Below, one piece after another: positions 11,113 to 23,653 of a stretch of DNA of 64,000 bases (the first letter of the stretch is position 1; every line of letters starts with the position of its first letter). The stretch is from NCBI GenBank assembly GCA_949357655.1, contig CASHTG010000012.1:2418001-2482000 (forward strand), in the 5' to 3' direction. Source of the stretch: Parascedosporium putredinis (taxonomy: Eukaryota; Ascomycota; Sordariomycetes; Microascales; Microascaceae). Both the position numbers and the translations under genes were made by a program. The notes under the pieces are model-generated. The model searched no databases. It was given only the letters and a program-made list of their open reading frames with translations, and was not told the origin of the DNA.

Positions 11113-14100
11113 ATGGGGGTGGAGGCGGAGGCGGAAATACTACACATTTCCAGTTCGGAAAGTCCAAGTAGCGTTGATGAAGCTTTACTGGACCAGAACC
11201 CGAGCCATATACCCACTGCGCCCCTTGCTCGGATAGAAATTGTTCTCCAGGCTCTTGCGCCCTCGATTCGCCCCGAGTACGTCGACGTCCAGAGCAAGAC
11301 TGTTGAACGCGTCATAGATCAGGTGGAGGATACAGGTAATTCCAGCCTGCGGTACCGAGTAGAATTTCGGGATGGACGACATGACATCGTAAGTTGTGCC
11401 TATTCCTTCCGCATCCCTACCCGTGAGCAACCTGGGGGTGGCTAACCGGCTGTTCAATGTTAGATCTCCTTTGACGACCTTATTGGGCTTGACGGTGGCG
11501 TAGACGCACTGAATCGCTACCAATATGACTCAAACTCCGACTCGAGCCCGCGGCCCGCGAAACGAAAGAGAGTGTTCAGCCAGGTTGACGAAGAGAACGG
11601 GGGACGCTCCAAGATTTCGAAGATTCCCAAGATTCCCCAGGCTCGCTAGACTCGCAAGACTCCCAGGACTCCCGAGGCGACCATAAACTAGCGAGTGAAA
11701 GTGCTGACGAGGAGCTGTTACCAACCCGCCGAAGCTCAAGACGTACGCTGCAGTCGAAAAACCGCACCTCGCTTGGATTAGAAAACTGGCTTGTCCGAGA
11801 TGAGCCAGATATGGCTAGACGGAGGCAATTACGGTCCCGAAGGCTGACGAGCCTTTCTATGGCACAAAATGAGGATGACGACCTGGATGAATTGGCAGGG
11901 GAGCACCCTCGACTGCGAATCTCCTCAAGCGACGACGATGATGACTTCCAGATTGTAAGGTCCGATCTAGCCCCGGCCCCGAAGAGAAGTCGAGCCAAAG
12001 AAAGTCTCGGCGACTGAGAACGAAAGCTTCCTCCGCCATACCCTCACGGTCTCGTGGTTCATCGATTGAGTTTGAACGCCCTCGTCGATCTGGAAGGGCC
12101 ACCCGAAACACCAAAGACATGACGGATGCAGCGCCGATGGACCTAGACTCCTTCTACGTGTCAGACGACAAACCGGCTGCCGCACTAAAATCTACTTCCA
12201 TAAAGGAAATCTTCAAACCTCTCCCCCAAACATCAGAATTTGTCCAGTACCATATGGTCGTGTGCGACACATGCAACCACCAAGCCTCGCTTAAGAGAGG
12301 TCCATTAATACACTGCCAAGGCTGTACTCTAAGCTTTCACAAGCCGTGTATCGGCATCCGACAAACCCGAGAGCATACGGTCACCAAGATTGGAGAGGAC
12401 GATTTCGTCCTCCAGTGTAAATTTTGCGTCGGGCGTCTCCGGCCAAAAGCAAACTTTGCTCGACAGGACATGTGCCAAGCATGCAAGAAATTCGGGTCAT
12501 CCTGCGCCGCCTTCTCCGAGAAGAAAACAACGAAGCAGGAGGAATCCCTGAGACAGCAGAATGAGGGTGTAGACCCGGTCACCCAGGTGGACCCCTCCTA
12601 ATCAACAACTCGAATAATATCCTTTTCCGATGTGTTGGTTGTCGTCGGCCCTGGCATATTGATCATCTTCCGACCGAGCGGACTCTTGAGTCTGACCTAA
12701 CCAAGATTAAAGACGAGAGGTTAAAGGAGTATTCGGTAGACTGGAAATGCAGCGAATGTTCTTCCTTAAAGAAAAAATTGATACTCTAGTCGCGTGGCGG
12801 CCAATCAACCGGGATCATCCCAAGAAAGATGGCGATCTATTCTTTACGGACGTAGCCGAAGACGACAAAGAATATCTCGTCAAATGGGATAGCCTGTCCT
12901 ACGGTCACTGCGACTGGATGCCCGGAGCCTGGATTTTTGGTGTCTCTCATGGCATCATGCGTACAGCCTTCGGGAAACGAGCCCTGGAGAACAACCTCGT
13001 ACGTTTCACAAAGAAAGAGGCTATCCCGGAGGAGTACCTGCGTCCAGACGTCATCCTTCAAGTGGAATATAGTCGACCCGGTGCACGTGCGGCAAGCAAA
13101 GAAGAAGAGCTTTCTCGGATATCTGATGTGTCCAACATCTATGTCAAGTTCCAAGGACTGGGCTATGATGACGTCGTTTGGGACGCACCGCCGAGCAAAG
13201 AGTCAGGGGCCATCTACGCTGCTTTTGAATCGGCGTATGTAGAGTACGTTAAGGGCCTCTATTTTCGACCAGACGCGCCCGCCCGGATGAGGGAGCGCGT
13301 TCGCGACTTTAAGGAGGCCCCTTCAAGGACAGCGTCGAGCTCGTCGACCAACCCGTTGGCTTACGTGGAAAGTTGATGAAGTACCAGCTTCAAGGAGTCA
13401 ACTGGATGCTCCACCGGTATCACCAGTCTGAAAACGCCATCTTAGCAGACGAAATGGGCCTCGGCAAAACCGTTCAGGTCATCGCGCTTCTCTCTACACT
13501 GGTTTTCAAGAGCCCAAAGTGCTGGCCCTTCCTCGTCGTGGTGCCGAATTCAACATGTCCCAACTGGAGGAGAGAAATCAAGCAATGGGCTCCGGACTTG
13601 CGGGTGGTTACCTACCACGGAGGCAAGGTGGCACAAGAGCTTGCGTACAAATATGAGCTCTTCCCTAATGGCAGCAAAGACCTCAGAGCCCATGTCGTTG
13701 TCATGTCGTACGATTCCGCTCAAGACGAAAAGACACGCGGGCTCTTCAGATCTGTTCATTGGGCCGGCGTCGTTGTCGACGAGGGCCAGCGCCTCAAGAA
13801 CGACAAAAACCTGCTCTATGTGGCCTTACAAGCGATGAACCTGCCGTTCAAGCTTCTCCTAACCGGGACACCACTCCAGAATAACAAACGAGAACTCTTC
13901 AACCTACTCCAGTTTGTTGATTCACAATACGACGCCGTCCGCCTGGATGAGGAGTACCAGGTCCTAACCTCGGAGAAGGTGCGCGAGCTCCACGGCATCA
14001 TCAGCCCTTATTTCCTACGCCGAACGAAAGCGGGAGTTCTCAAGTTCCTGCCGGGCATGGCCCAGATCATCATTCCCGTTACACTGACGGTTCTTCAAGA

Positions 14101-16330
14101 GAAGCTATGCAAAAGCATCATGGCCAAAAACCCCGATCTTATTCGGGCTATTTTCTCCAACAGCAAGATAGCGACCAAGGATCGAGGGTCCCTCAATAAC
14201 ATTCTCATGCAGCTACGAAAATGCCTGTGCCATCCATTCATCTACTCGGAAGCAATCGAAGAGCGAGATGTCGATTCTAAGAAAATGCATCGAAATTTAG
14301 TCGAGGCCTCTGGAAAGCTGCTGCTTCTAGAGCTGATGCTCCCGAAATTGAAAGAGCAAGGGCACCGTGTGCTTATCTTCTCCCAGTTCCTATCGCAACT
14401 CGATATCATAGAAGATTTCCTGTCTGGTATGGACATGAGTTATAGAAGGCTCGACGGCGGGATGTCGAGCTTGGAGAAACAGAAGCGAATCGACGCTTTC
14501 AACGCCCCCAATTCCGACATCTTCGCCTTTTGTTGTCTACGCGAGCCGGCGGTGTCGGAATCAATCTTGCCACGGCCGACACGGTCATCATTATGGACCC
14601 CGACTTCAACCCGCACCAAGATCTGCAAGCGCTATCGCGAGCACACCGCATCGGGCAACGAGACAGGGTTCTCTGCTTCCAACTGATGACCCGCTCATCA
14701 GTCGAGGAGAAGATTATGCAAATGGGAAAGAAGAAGATGGCTCTTGACCACGCTCTGATCGAGCGAATGGACATGGAGGACGCGGGCGACGATCTGGAGG
14801 GCATCCTCAGGCACGGGGCGGAGGCTCTGTTTAACGATGACGAGAAGAAAGAAGTTATTCGATACGATGCGGCGTCCGTTGAAAAACTCTTGGACAGATC
14901 GCAAGCGGACAAGCCTGCGGAAGAGAACGGTGTCGATGAAGGAACTTTTGCGTATGCTCGAATTTTCTCCGCCGAAAAGGGTGATGTTGAAGAGACTACT
15001 TTGGAAGACTTGGACACTCCCGGGGAGCTACACCAGAGTGTCTGGGACGCTATCCTTGCCGAAAGGGAGGCCGAGGCCGAGCGGGTGCGGAAACTCAATG
15101 AGGAAACGCTGGGCCGCGGCAGCAGAAAGCGCCGGGTAAGTTGGACTAGGCCCCTAGACCGAGCGCCGAAGATGATGCACTCAGCGCGTTGTTGCTAACG
15201 GATTGCTCTAACACCGGGTAGGCGGTCAACTACCGAACGAACGCGAAGCAGGTCTTTGGGCTAGAGAATGCAGACCTGAGCGATTCAGAACATGCGGATG
15301 GCTCTATCGGCAGCGATGCCGAGCTGTACCAGGGCGAGACTAATGGCCGCATATCTTCTACAGACTCGGAGGACCCAGGGTATTCTAAGGGAGACTCTAA
15401 GGGAGACCAAGGTAACCTAACTTTTTCTTCACGTCGTCCCTCAAGCCCTGCTACGAGGCAGGCCGAGAATCCCCAGTTTAACAAAGCCAAAACGCAGAAA
15501 CTCCCGCCGACAAAGAGGCGAAGGACAGGATCGAATCCGACGTCGTCGCCCAAGTCAATCATCGTGATAACGGACAGCGAGGGCGCAAGCGAGGGCGCAA
15601 GCCAAAGTCTGAGACGAGCCTGATCAAAAACGCCCAGCAGCTCCCCACCTCCAATCAAACTAGCCAAGGACACCGCCAACCCACACATACGCCGCAGGAG
15701 ATAGCGCAGCTGCGGCTGCAGTATCAACAACAGCAAGAACACCGGCGACAGCAGCTGTTGCTGCAGATACAGCCAGAGGGAGGGCAGCAAGGGCCCGGCA
15801 TCGTCGCGTCCAACGGTCCCCCGGATATGGTGGTGGCTACGGAGACGCGGCGGTCCATGTATTATTTCCACGCCTGCTTGGCCTCAAGGACGGTCAATCT
15901 CCCCGACCGAGCAATGCACCTCAGTTGCGCTCCAGTCACCCGCGGCCGTCTTCCTATCCCACCCAAGCGGAGCTTATACGCAGCGCCCTGAATGGGCAAT
16001 CTGGGTTTGTCATGCCTTCAAATCCCCTAGGAACACCATGTCAACAACTCGCCCCCTTGCAGTACATACGCCATCGGCTCAAATACCGCAAAGAAGCACT
16101 CAAGGGCCTTACCCCCGTCCTCGCGTTCTACCCTCCCAAGTCTACCAACATCCCGGACAAATACATCAACTACCATCCCGACCGTCGGGGATTCCACCTC
16201 CGGTAAGGCTGGCGTCCGGCTTGCTCTAGACAATCTACGGACCCTGAATCTCCCGCCGGACATTAAAGAGGCAAGACGGCAGGCGCTCAAATCCATGCTA
16301 AGAGAGCTAGAGCAAAGCGGCGACATCTAA
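11113..16330 (+). CDS. PHD/chromodomain SNF2 chromatin remodeler, Mit1/CHD3-like
   Basis: Predicted ATP-dependent nucleosome remodeler of about 1,688 residues, like S. pombe Mit1 (SHREC silencing complex). In order: an N-terminal domain (RYRVEFRDGRHDI, then ISFDDLIGL across intron 1); acidic/Ser-rich linkers; a PHD finger (CDTCNHQ...CQGCTLSFHKPC) and a second Cys cluster (CVGCRRPWH...CSEC); chromo-like segments (EYLVKWDSLSYGHCDW, IYVKFQGLGYDDVVW); SNF2 ATPase with Walker A ADEMGLGKTVQ, motif II DEGQ, SFS/QF and LTGTPLQNN motifs; helicase C with STRAGGVGINLATADTVII and ALSRAHRIGQ. The tail has an AT-hook-like GRKRGRKPK and a Gln-rich coil. Introns are 11389-11463 and 15136-15221. Ten single-base losses break the frame, at runs near 11599, 12001, 12592, 12772, 13318, 14528, 15581, 15818, 16036 and 16187. 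Restoring them makes every exon length consistent. Nuclear localisation and complex membership are inferred. Confidence 0.85.
11389..11463 (+). other. Intron 1 of the Mit1/CHD3-like gene
   Basis: The donor is GTAAGT at 11389 and the acceptor is TTAG at 11463. Splicing joins ...GRHDI to ISFDDL in phase 0. Confidence 0.85.
15136..15221 (+). other. Intron 2 of the Mit1/CHD3-like gene
   Basis: The donor is GTAAGT at 15136, a CTAAC sits about ten bases before the TAG acceptor at 15221, and the junction is phase 0 (...RKRR / AVNYR...). Confidence 0.8.
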
Positions 16331-17940
16331 ACCAAACCAAAGACAGCAGCCTCCCTCCCTCCCCTTCTCTCTCAGACGCCGCGCTTTTAACCAACGTTAA
16401 ATTCTCTTTGAATGCTATAGCTATTCTACGGAACCATATCAATATTACACTAGAATTGGCGCGCGCCTTCATCTCTTTTGTCTTCTCTTCTTCTTCTTCT
16501 TCTTCTCTTGCTTTCACGTCTATAGATTCCATGGCGATGTGTCCGGCCGCCCCATGCCCAACCCGCTTTGCACCTCGCTTTACTCCGGGTATGAACGTGT
16601 CGTAGATCAGACAGGATGGGAAAACGGGAGGAGGTTGATGAAGACTAAATCATAGACCCGATGATCCGGGGAAAGGGAAGAAATTCACTCTATAACGATT
16701 TCACAAGATGGACAAGTTAGGTGAACAGCAGCCCGGGGTAGCCGCCGAGGCCACAATCAGCCGGGATATGTGCATTCTTGGGCCCCGCCACAAAGTGAAT
16801 ACATCCATGACATGGCTTCTTTCTTCCAGAACATTTCTCCCAGTCCCCGCAATGAGGCGCTCCCCCAGGCAACGGTTTAGGCCTTTGCGAGCCGTCTCCC
16901 TAGCCAGAGCAGAAGAGAAGAGAAGAGAACAGGAACATTCACAATGCGTGTTTGTCACGTGGGATGCACAAACCCACGCTGCAGGTAGCCGTGTCTACCG
17001 GACCCTATTTGAGGTCTAGCAAACGCTTTGCCACAGTCGAAACAGGCGGGCCTTGCTGGGGAGGGCAGAGACAAAAGCACACCCCCAGAGGCCATGGTTA
17101 GGATGGGGAAGCTCTCTTACTAGACTGCCTGGCGTTCAGAGAGCCCCAGGGGCCTGGCGTGCCTCTCGTATGCGCTAAGCCGCCCCGGCTGCTCTCCCAT
17201 GTCTCCGTGTTGGCGTTGAGGGCTGCCACCTCCGCAGCTTTCTACGTGTAGTGCCGTGTCCGCCGGGCTTGTGGGAGGGTTGGGCCATTGTCAAACCCTC
17301 AACATCGCCTCCAAGTTGGTTTGCCAAATCTCTCCTCGCCAAAAGGGAAGAACCCCCTCCCCGAAAAAAAACCCACAAGTCTGACTCTGACTCCTTCTTT
17401 TCGCCTTATCCCTTCTCTGACCTTGACTCTGAATCTGAGGCGGACTGAGAAAGGCCGGGAGTGGATGAAGGGACGCAAAGAAGAAAAAAAACATGCAAAG
17501 GAAGGTGACCGCTCTCACAAGGGAAAGTCACTTCTTGTTGCTTCTTGGTCGGTATGTCCTTCCTTCCTCCCTTTGCAAGATTTTGCTCCATTGTTTTCTT
17601 GCTTTCTTGCTCGCGTGTTCAAAACACCACTCATCCTCCCCAGTCGCCCCATTTCCGTTTGCCCAGCTCTTTTTTTATCCTTCTCTTGCTTCCAACCATC
17701 CAGCCATTCCCTCCTCCCCTCCCTTGGGGTTCTAATCGTGCAATCTTGAGTTTCTCTCTAATAGAGGTCCGCAGCTTTATCCAAGGTTATATAACACCTC
17801 CTTCCTCCACCTGCTAGCAACCCTACACCAGTCTAACAATCGGAGAGATTCCTTATATTCCTCCTCTTGCCTCCAGTTTATCCAACTTCTCTCCCTCGGC
17901 GTCAGCTACATGTTCGACCTCTCACTCTTCTTCCTCTAGC
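16331..17940. other. Intergenic, with leader of the CCCH gene
   Basis: About 1.6 kb with no supported gene. It includes a TTC microsatellite (16486-16506) and a long C+T-rich stretch (about 17500-17940) typical of a strong fungal 5' leader. A TATATAA-like AT patch lies near 17787. Confidence 0.5.
16486..16506. repeat. TTC microsatellite
   Basis: About seven TTC/TCT triplets in noncoding DNA downstream of the remodeler gene. Confidence 0.85.
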
Positions 17941-19858
17941 ATGGATCCGCATTCACATCCAAAGCCTCCGATCTCTTCTAGCATCCAGGTTACAGGCTCG
18001 ATGGCGCAGATCGATGGCGCGATTGCCAGCAACACGGCTCTATGCGACCGTTCCGCCCTTAACTTTACTTCCATACCATCTAGCGGTGCCCTCTCACAAG
18101 ATCAGATTTTATACTCTCCCGATATGGGCATCAGCCGCCACGCTTCGGGCTACGCTCTACACGGAAGCAAGGCTAGGACGGCTTCCTCTAGCAACCGACC
18201 CGCCAATCCGACGCGTCCCCAGCAATGCCCAGCCTCTGCTCAGACATACCATAACGGCCAACAGGCCCAGAGCCTCCGGCCACTCGTAGGAATGCACAAT
18301 TCCCAAGCCCAGCAAATCTTTCAGAACGCCCAACAGCACTATGCCCAGTACCACTCATTGCCATCTATTGCCGGCGAGTCGCCTGGAAGTTCTCGGATGG
18401 GTGCGGTTTCTTCTCCGGCTACAACTTCCGCTCTCAGGCCCGCGAGCTCGAGTTGGAGGGCCGTGTTCGAAGAACCAGGAATGCAGCTTGTCAGCTCCAC
18501 GCCGGCCCATAACTACGGCAATGGCGTCAATGGGCCAACAGACTCCGAACTTGGGGCTTTGTCCACCTACGAAAAGGCTGCCACATTCAGCAAAGGAACT
18601 GGTAGGAGCGGTACCACGGAGCTGTTGGGCAGCATTCCCGGTCCCTTGCTAGATACCTCGTTTGCCTACTGCTACGACCGGGGAACGGCCAGTTTACTCG
18701 GCTTATCCCCGCCGACATGCTTCCTGAGCTCAGAGACATTCCCCGGATCGAGCATACGGCCGCCGGTATGATTGTCCTCCCACAGCCCGCAGCAGAATCG
18801 AGAATGGGCGTAGTGAGCAATGCTCGCGCAGCGGCTACGAAGGTGAGTTACCGCCGCCCCATGCTACACCGTCCCTCCCTCTTGCGTGCTCAAAAGTGCA
18901 CACTCTACCCTTTTATACTCGCTTGGTCGTATCCTGCCAAAGGAACTGGCAAAGGAAATATCGAGACTAACTCTTCCTCTTACCAATGAGAAGCCACCAA
19001 TGAGACGAATTCAAGCACAGCTCCCGGATCCTGTTCAGGTGCGTAACCCAATCCATCTTTCGAAGAAGAAGAAGAAGAAGAAGAAGAAGAAGCAAAATCA
19101 AGAAAAGAAAGGCGAGGAGGACCTCAGGATGAACTAACTAACCAGGGAGTTGCGTCTTGGCAGAACCATATTGACCAGATTATCAAATCGGCTCCGATGA
19201 GACGTCCCAAAATATACTGTGACAAGTGGGTTCACGAAGGGGTATGCGCCTTTACGCAGCAAGGCTGCAAGTACAAGCACGAGATGCCGTTTGATCGCCA
19301 GACGCAGCACCAACTCGGCCTCTTCCACGGACTCCCCGCGTGGTGGAAGAAACACCAGGTTGAGCTACAGAGGCAGCGGGAGCCGGAAGAGCCCGTCTCT
19401 CCCATTTCCGCACCTCCCGGAGAGGGAATGGGGTCGCGGTTACCCAGCCTCCCCACGGAACAACAACACGTGTGGAAACTTGAGGGCACCAAAAGGGAGG
19501 TGATCCAGGTGCACTCTCCGGCCTCGTCTGGGACTCCTTCAACGGGGTCACAGTCCTCGCCGCCTCTGAGTTTTGCCAGTAGGAGGCCCGCTCAGAGCGT
19601 GAGCTCTGCTGGTCAATCCCACGGCCCCAAGACGCCGTCGCCGTCAACGGACGACAAGACGCCGGAGCAACGGACGGTGGGCTTTCAGGGCAGCCCCTAA
19701 AACTCCCCATGACCCCCTTGACGCCATTGACTCCTTTGACACCTACCCCAATCTGCGTCTGGGGCCCCATCGGACCCCCAGAGGCAGGGCATGGGAATGG
19801 TAGAGGTCTCAGGGGGCCGGGTGCTACCCAGGGCTACGGGCGAGCCGGGCTTGCTTGA
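17941..19858 (+). CDS. CCCH-type zinc-finger protein
   Basis: Predicted nucleic-acid-binding protein of about 554 residues, in the fungal family often annotated as CCCH zinc-finger DNA-binding protein. The N-terminal half is low-complexity Ser/Gln/Pro-rich. It is followed by the conserved block YCYDRGNGQFTRLIPADMLP and a methionine/valine segment (GMIVLP). After two introns comes the single CCCH finger in CDKWVHEGVCAFTQQGCKYKHEMP (C-x8-C-x5-C-x3-H spacing) and LGLFHGLPAWWKKHQ. The tail has a PLTPLTPLTP run and a CVWGPIGPP motif. Introns are 18843-18990 (GTGAGT) and 19039-19145 (GTGCGT, with an AAG microsatellite inside). One base is missing from the G run at 18680-18683 and one from the C run at 19694-19697. 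Without the second correction the protein would stop at 19700. RNA versus DNA target is not decided by the sequence. Confidence 0.8.
18843..18990 (+). other. Intron 1 of the CCCH gene
   Basis: The donor is GTGAGT, a GACTAAC branch site lies about 20 bases before the AG at 18990, and the junction is phase 0. The exon that follows is only 48 nt (18991-19038). Confidence 0.75.
19039..19145 (+). other. Intron 2 of the CCCH gene, with AAG microsatellite
   Basis: The donor is GTGCGT, an AACTAACTAACCAG acceptor region ends at 19145, and the junction is phase 0. An AAG repeat occupies 19062-19092. Confidence 0.8.
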
Positions 19859-21448
19859 CGCGCTAGAAGCGGACATTTTACTGAAGGCTAGCGAGGGTTC
19901 GGTATGCGAGAGGAACTAGATGGGCCGAACCGATATTCACGAAAGAGTAGGTTACTAGTAGCTTACAGGACCGTCGGGGCGTTTGGCTTCCGCCCCTTTC
20001 GCCCTCCATTTCGTTCCTCTCTTTTTTCTCCTCCCTCCTTGCCTTTTTTCTTCTTTTCTTTTTGGTTTGCTCCTCCTCCGCCCCATCATGCCTTAACCTT
20101 GTGCTTGGCGGGTTTACGGGGTTTGTACTTTCCGTTCCATTCTCCATCTCAACCCAGTTTCTTCTTTTCCTTCTTTTCTACCATTTTCCCTCCTCACTTT
20201 GCTCGCGTCAAGTTTCGATAGGTTCTTCACGACCGCAGACGAGAGCACACACACACACACACACAACACACAGACACCAGCACTCGCGCACTGATAAATG
20301 GCACACACACACAAGAGGTTGTAGGCAAATCGGCAAACAAGATACAATAACAAGGGCTAGGGGATATTATCTGTACTATAGAAAAAGCAATCGACCTCAT
20401 GGCATGGAGAGGAAAGAGAAGAATAATAGGAAATAAAAAGGAAGCCCTCGAGTTCTTCCCCATCTACCGGGACTATGCCTCTCTACGTACTTGTTCCCAC
20501 CCGAACGGTGATGATGATGATGCGCTGATCTCAAATGTGTTGTCCTGTGATAACAAGACTTGGTTGATATTGATGTGTCAAATGGTGTGTATGACATGTG
20601 CAGCTCCAGTGTAGAATAATTTTGCCACGAAACCCGGTATCTATGATTTTTACCAGCTACCAATTCCGAGCATCGATAGAACGTAGAGTAGATCAAAGTT
20701 ACTACATGGATGGAGAAAATGGTTGATGGATGGATTAATGTGTGAAGTGTCCATGGAGGAATTGATGTTGTTGCTTATGTACACCACGTCCACTCCCATT
20801 CACCACCCATTCACCACATCTCGACTGTTCCCCCCGCCCCCACCAGACACTGAGCCAAAAGGATCGCGGGGAACCAGCGCTGCCTCAGTCTTCCCATCTC
20901 GAAACCCCCAATTGAGAAACTGGAGCCCCTCTTGACCTACCCAAGGCATCAGGATACTCTCCCAGCTGCATAAAATAAGAATCATCCCTTAAGCCCAAGA
21001 GTAACGGAATAAAACGACACTTGCCGGATAGATTTCCCGACGAGCGCGGCTAAACATCGGTCGTGTTACCAACAAACGAAGCTCTCTTGGACCCCTCGAA
21101 TAGGCATCTCTCCCTCCACCTCATCGCTCGATTAGCTATTTCCATAAAGGCAAACCGACCACTGCTCTTCTCTTTTCCCACGACAACCCTCGAACGAATA
21201 GCTCTCCCGCCACGCCCCCTCACTCGGTTCTTCGCCTCCGTACACTCACAATATTTGATACTGGACTAGTCGCGCTCGCCCAACCGCGGGGCCCACTTCA
21301 TCGAGAGGTAGGAGAGCTCTAATCTCGAGCGAGAGAGTGGGAGTAGGCTTGAGACCATCTCGGCCCCCTCCTTCCGCGTAGCCGCAACCGAACAGGCGCC
21401 TAGTCGACATATTCTCCCCGACCAATCCCCTCTGTGCCCCGCCTCGGG
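19859..21448. other. Intergenic, with CA microsatellite
   Basis: About 1.6 kb with no supported gene. It contains C+T-rich tracts (19990-20200), a CA repeat at 20246-20272 and the upstream region of the COP9 subunit gene. Confidence 0.5.
20246..20272. repeat. CA microsatellite
   Basis: About twelve AC dinucleotides, slightly interrupted. Confidence 0.9.
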
Positions 21449-23099
21449 ATGGAGCACTGTCTGTCTGTTCTTCGGGCATTCCCACCCGACACCCCACTAC
21501 AAAAAGAGGAGGCGTACAATGCAGCTATCAAAGCCCATGTCGACGCTCTGGACGCCCTTCTTGCTAAGCACATAGGCAACCTTGTAGCGCACGCCGAGGC
21601 CATATTGTCTGTGAGTGGCGCCCTCCCCTGCTTGTCTTCCCTGGTACCACTGCCGCCGTTTGCCCAACCGCTAACCTCTTGGCTGCCCCGGTGCCGGTGC
21701 TGCCTGCTAGGCCCTTGATCCCACCCAACATACTACATCATACATCGCCGTGATTGAGACCGTGATTAAAACGGACCCGAAGAGCTTAGTTTCGAGGCCA
21801 GACCTTCTAGACAAGATAATTCAGTGCCTGGTTCTTTTCGACACGCGCCAGGTCCGCTACGTTGGTGCCGCTTTTAGGGCCATCCTCGAACACGTCATCT
21901 TTACCAAGCTCTTCTCTGTAAGTCTAACCATGGATTGCTTAATACCCCGTGCTCTTGTCACTCTAACACGAGCCGCTGTTATCCCGCTTGTCGTAGCCCC
22001 GAATCGCCGTAGACACTGCGGTAACTGCCATACTCCGGCTAGATCCCCAAGGCACCATCCTCACATCCACCCACTGCATTCTCGCGAATCTCGCCTACAC
22101 TACAGGATGTCTTAAATACGCCCAGCCCGTGCTGGAAAAGTCGATACTCTTCTTCCCCGAGCCCAACTACAAGCCTAGATTCCTGTGCGAAAAGTCCCTC
22201 CCGCCTTGCGCCTACGTCACATGCAGCAGCGGCTTGAGCGCACGCCTAACATCGACGAGTCTCCTCGAATACGACCTGCTTCGCGCCATGATGTACATTG
22301 AGCAGAAGAGGTGGGATAGAGCCCTCGACACCCTCGAACAGTGCATCACGTACCCGACCGACGAAAATTCCGTGAGCAACCTCATGCTCCAAGCCTTTTA
22401 CAAATGGTGTCTGGTCAGCCTCCTGCTCCACGGCCGCATCATTGGCTTTCCCGGAAATGCCGCGCCCGGGGCCGCTGCTGCCTTTGACAGCCAAGGCGAT
22501 GTCTACATCAGCATCGATACCTTTTTCGCTGAAGAAAATGCCGTCGCCCTCAAGGCTCACCGGGAGCGCCACGAAGCCCGATTCATCGCCGACGGCAACC
22601 TCCGACTCGTGGATGAGGTCATTGTATCCTTTCAAAAGTGGCAGGTCATTGGCTTGGGCAGCCTCTACTGCAAGATTAGCGTCTCTGAACTCCGCCAGCT
22701 CACCCAAAGTGCCACGACTGGCCAATCCCTCGAGACGGATGCCGAGATCGAAGCCCTGATTCGGAGCATGATAGCCTCCGCTACGCTCGATGCGACGCTG
22801 GAACCCGCCGCCGGCGACCGCCCCGCCCACCTGGCCTTCTCTCCCTCTCCGCCCCTGATACCAGAGGCCGAGTATGCGACGCAGCTCCAGGCTGCTTCGA
22901 GAGCGTCGCCCAGGTTTCCGCCGGCGTCGAAGCCGTGAACCTGGCCCTAGGTAAGAACCGGGAGTACCTCAGGTATCTGCAAAAAGAAAAGAAGCGGCGC
23001 GAAAAGGAAGGTGAGGGTTCGCGCGATCTAGCTGTGGATTTTGAGTCTCACATAGAAGATGAGGATTTGATGTTGGAGATGGGCGGCGGCTCTGCCTAG
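21449..23099 (+). CDS. csn3: COP9 signalosome subunit 3
   Basis: Predicted subunit of the COP9 signalosome, the complex that removes NEDD8 from cullins. Three exons (21449-21610, 21711-21917, 21997-23099) encode about 490 residues. The start MEHCLSVLRAFPPD, the segment ALDPTQHTTSYIAVIE, the helical repeats with THCILANLAYTTGCLKYAQPVLEK, and the block LLEYDLLRAMMYIEQKRWDRAL fit the subunit-3 family. A C-terminal PCI-type region (ISVSELRQLTQS) is followed by helix AGVEAVNLALGKNREYLRYLQKEKKRREKE and an acidic tail. One base is missing near the TT at 22896-22897; without it the protein stops early at 22938. The in-frame GTG at 21434 precedes the ATG but the ATG is preferred. Assignment rests on remembered family features. 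Confidence 0.72.
21611..21710 (+). other. Intron 1 of csn3
   Basis: The donor is GTGAGT, a GCTAACC lies about 40 nt before the CTAG acceptor, and the junction is phase 0. Confidence 0.8.
21918..21996 (+). other. Intron 2 of csn3
   Basis: The donor is GTAAGT, the acceptor is CGTAG at 21996, and the junction is phase 0. Confidence 0.8.
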
Positions 23100-23144
23100 T
23101 TACTTCAGTCGCTCCTCGAAGAAATATCCCTCTGATACAATCAA

Positions 23145-23150
23145 AATAAA
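23145..23150 (+). terminator. Poly(A) signal after csn3
   Basis: AATAAA lies 46 nt past the stop codon at 23099, in an A-rich stretch. Confidence 0.5.
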
Positions 23151-23653
23151 AGAGAGAAAAAAAACAGAAAAAAGGGCGGTTGGATAGAGGGCAGGTCAGC
23201 TAGTGGGTGAGGCGCATCAGTCCTCCACTCCCTCTCAATGGATCTATATATTAGGGGACTCTAAACACACGCAGTCGCGCATGGCGAAGCCGTGGGGGCC
23301 GAAGAAGCAGCAACGAGGTGTAGCTTGCGTTTTCAAACCGCCAGCACACAAGGTAGGGGAAGCCCATCCCCAGTTGCGTGAGGAGTCGGGCCACGTTTGC
23401 ATGAAAGAAGCCGCACTTCGCGGTATGAAATTAACGTCAAAATCACATTACTCTTCTCTTCGCTCCCTCATCCTTACATTTTGATCTGAGACGTAGTACG
23501 CGCCGTGGCCGAACCCCATCCGTCTATATCTCTCCCGCTTTGAAACCAGAGTAAACCCATCTTCCTTTTTCCTCCTCTCCTCCCACATCCCACATTACAG
23601 TCATGACGATGCATCACAAATCAAATCAAATCCAGGCAACGAACCTCCCTGAT
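23151..23653. other. Convergent intergenic region csn3 / RPA1
   Basis: About 500 bases between the 3' ends of two convergent genes. Nothing else is visible. Confidence 0.5.

Noticed and set aside
14528..14531. Programmed ribosomal frameshifting as the cause of the frame switch in the remodeler
   Set aside because: Shifts recur in all genes at many different runs, without slippery heptamers or shared downstream structure; missing bases explain them better.
20246..20272. Repeat arrays as possible CRISPR
   Set aside because: The repeats are simple dinucleotide or short tandem repeats with no unique spacers, in a eukaryotic context.
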